From: Kangiellaceae bacterium
GTDB lineage: Bacteria; Pseudomonadota; Gammaproteobacteria; Enterobacterales; Kangiellaceae
Assembly: GCA_013373015.1 (NCBI GenBank)
Contig: JABXIQ010000019.1
Span: 1 to 44,784 of the forward strand
Direction: 5' to 3'
DNA length: 44,784 nt
Shown: positions 44,073-44,784 of the stretch, in pieces
Layout of the letters: every line of letters begins with the position of its first letter
Position numbering within the stretch: the first letter of the stretch is position 1
Notes under the pieces: model-generated
What the model was told of the DNA's origin: nothing
The model's input: only the letters and a program-made list of their open reading frames with translations
Database searches by the model: none
Program-made: the position numbers and the translations under genes

Positions 44073-44196
44073 TGAGCACGGTGGAAATATCAGTGTTCAA
44101 CAGCTTGAGCGTGAATTAAAAGCTCGTGCTGAGAATACCTCAGGTGGTGGTAATAGCTCTGATGTTGGGCATGGCCGAGTATCGTCAGGTCACTAA
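43999..44196 (+). pseudogene. Remnant of an S8 (subtilase) protease, C-terminal end
   Basis: In the frame one base ahead of the regulator gene, the sequence reads GWNAGTSMASPHVAGVAALI, the catalytic-Ser block of subtilases, then a helical stretch and GHGRVSSGH before a stop at 44196. The catalytic Asp and His regions of a subtilase are absent, so this is only the last 65 or so residues. The join with the regulator gene lies somewhere between about 43930 and 44000. Confidence 0.75.
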
Positions 44197-44220
44197 TACC
44201 TTAACATTAGTTTTAACTTA

Positions 44221-44245
44221 AAAGGTCGCTTATGCGGCCTTTTTT
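44221..44245 (+). terminator. Rho-independent terminator after the subtilase remnant
   Basis: AAAGGTCGC pairs with GCGGCCTTT (one wobble) around the loop TTAT, followed by T residues, 25 bases after the stop of the remnant. Confidence 0.88.
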
Positions 44246-44374
44246 ATTGTTAGCATAATAAGGTAGACAATAAAGCTTAAGTGGTAGAACAGCCTATATC
44301 TGACTGATTTATAAGCACTTTGGATGATAAATAATCGTCTAAGCAATTATTTTCAAAAAGATCGAAAAAAGATC

Positions 44375-44402
44375 TTGCGTCCGCAAAATCCCTGCCTATA
44401 AT
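44375..44402 (+). promoter_or_regulatory. rRNA operon promoter P1
   Basis: TTGCGT at 44375-44380 and a perfect TATAAT at 44397-44402 are separated by 16 bases. A GC-rich discriminator (GCGCACC) follows, as expected for stringently controlled rRNA promoters. Confidence 0.7.
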
Positions 44403-44522
44403 GCGCACCACTTCGAAGCAAACCTAAGTACTTAAAGCAAGTCTTAGCAGCTTTGGGAATAGCAGGAAGCTAACGTTATAGTAAGGCAAATTCATTAAAT
44501 GAAAAAAGTTTTACGAAAGGTG

Positions 44523-44550
44523 TTGACAGGAAGTTAAGGCGCTATATAAT
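44523..44550 (+). promoter_or_regulatory. rRNA operon promoter P2
   Basis: Perfect TTGACA (44523-44528) and TATAAT (44545-44550) are separated by 16 bases, with the discriminator GCGCGCC. A-rich sequence lies just upstream (UP-element-like). Confidence 0.85.
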
Positions 44551-44647
44551 GCGCGCCGCTTTGCAAGAAACGCAAGGCAAAATAACCAAGGAAAAGGTGC
44601 TTTTGAAACGAGTTTAAAAATTAATTTAAAAAAGTTTCAAAAGAGTG

Positions 44648-44675
44648 TTGACAGGCAGTTAGGGCGATATATAAT
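44648..44675 (+). promoter_or_regulatory. rRNA operon promoter P3, near-copy of P2
   Basis: Perfect TTGACA (44648-44653) and TATAAT (44670-44675) are separated by 16 bases. The surrounding bases (GTGTTGACAGG, TTAGGGCG, GTGCGCCC) repeat those of P2, 125 bases upstream, with few changes. Confidence 0.85.
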
Positions 44676-44784
44676 GTGCGCCCACTTGAGCAGAGCGAGT
44701 TCTCTGACAAGACGTTCTTTAACAGTATAGATAAGACAATTTGTGTGGGCACTTATGTCGAAGAATGCAACGCATTATCGATGA
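44676..44784 (+). promoter_or_regulatory. rRNA leader with boxA
   Basis: The boxA-like element CGTTCTTTAACA is at 44713-44724, and downstream GACAATTTGTGTGGGCACTT matches the leader of gammaproteobacterial rRNA operons. It supports Nus-factor antitermination. The 16S rRNA itself must start beyond the right edge. Confidence 0.85.

Noticed and set aside
1-44784. CRISPR arrays, tRNA genes, insertion sequences or prophage genes
   Set aside because: I found no regular direct repeats, cloverleaf-like sequences, transposase or phage proteins on either strand.

Overview
This window looks like a chromosomal segment of a low-to-moderate GC gammaproteobacterium. The evidence is the sfsA-dksA pair, PBP1b with a UB2H-type region, PepB, ErpA, a CreD-type protein, HemJ, and the anmK / M23 endopeptidase / tyrS block placed directly upstream of a ribosomal RNA operon. 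A marine, Kangiella-like genus is possible, but that is only an impression. I see no phage, insertion sequence, tRNA or CRISPR array. Most genes are housekeeping, with a few accessory islands.

Layout. 1-2068 (minus): Rieske protein, unknown secreted protein, sfsA and the start of dksA in one run. 2168-5187 (plus): alpha/beta hydrolase, ribA, pepB. 5184-8604: the most interesting part. A GNAT acetyltransferase gene faces away from a three-gene plus-strand run that encodes a borosin-type alpha-N-methyltransferase, an 81-residue precursor peptide and a membrane TPR/GGDEF diguanylate cyclase. 8628-11995: thpR, mrcB (PBP1b) and a HIT protein. 12022-18660 (minus): a kynurenine catabolic operon (2-aminomuconate deaminase, 3-hydroxyanthranilate dioxygenase, ACMS decarboxylase, a KynB-like cyclase-family protein, kynureninase, kynurenine monooxygenase), ending in an M28 lipoprotein peptidase. 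18661-19181: a long intergenic region full of inverted repeats. 19182-22462: yajQ, a DUF885 lipoprotein and two PilZ proteins. 22590-24900: aldehyde dehydrogenase, probably the missing aminomuconate-semialdehyde step, and an SDR protein lacking the usual catalytic Tyr/Lys. 25083-29244: a diguanylate cyclase with an alpha/alpha-toroid-like sensor, then hemL and pyrB. 29494-34250 (plus): rubredoxin, ECF sigma/anti-sigma/YbjQ, an MsrA-thioredoxin-MsrB fusion and creD. 34253-36538 (minus): ClC transporter and hemJ. 36716-38403 (plus): coiled-coil membrane protein, bactofilin, erpA. 38509-43423: XRE/2TM regulator, anmK, M23 endopeptidase and tyrS. 43554-44196: an XRE membrane regulator running into a broken subtilase remnant. 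44375-44784: tandem rRNA promoters and a boxA leader; the 16S gene lies beyond the window.

The best candidate for a little-described system is the split borosin pair at 5792-6832. The methyltransferase keeps the spacing of the catalytic residues known from OphMA. The separate precursor aligns without gaps to the helical recognition region of SonA from Shewanella. Its predicted core is a short hydrophobic stretch followed by a strongly acidic Asp/Ser/Glu tail. The coupling of this pair to a diguanylate cyclase gene, with a terminator-like hairpin between them, suggests a link to c-di-GMP signalling that is worth testing. Five c-di-GMP-related genes occur in the window (two GGDEF proteins, two PilZ proteins, YajQ).
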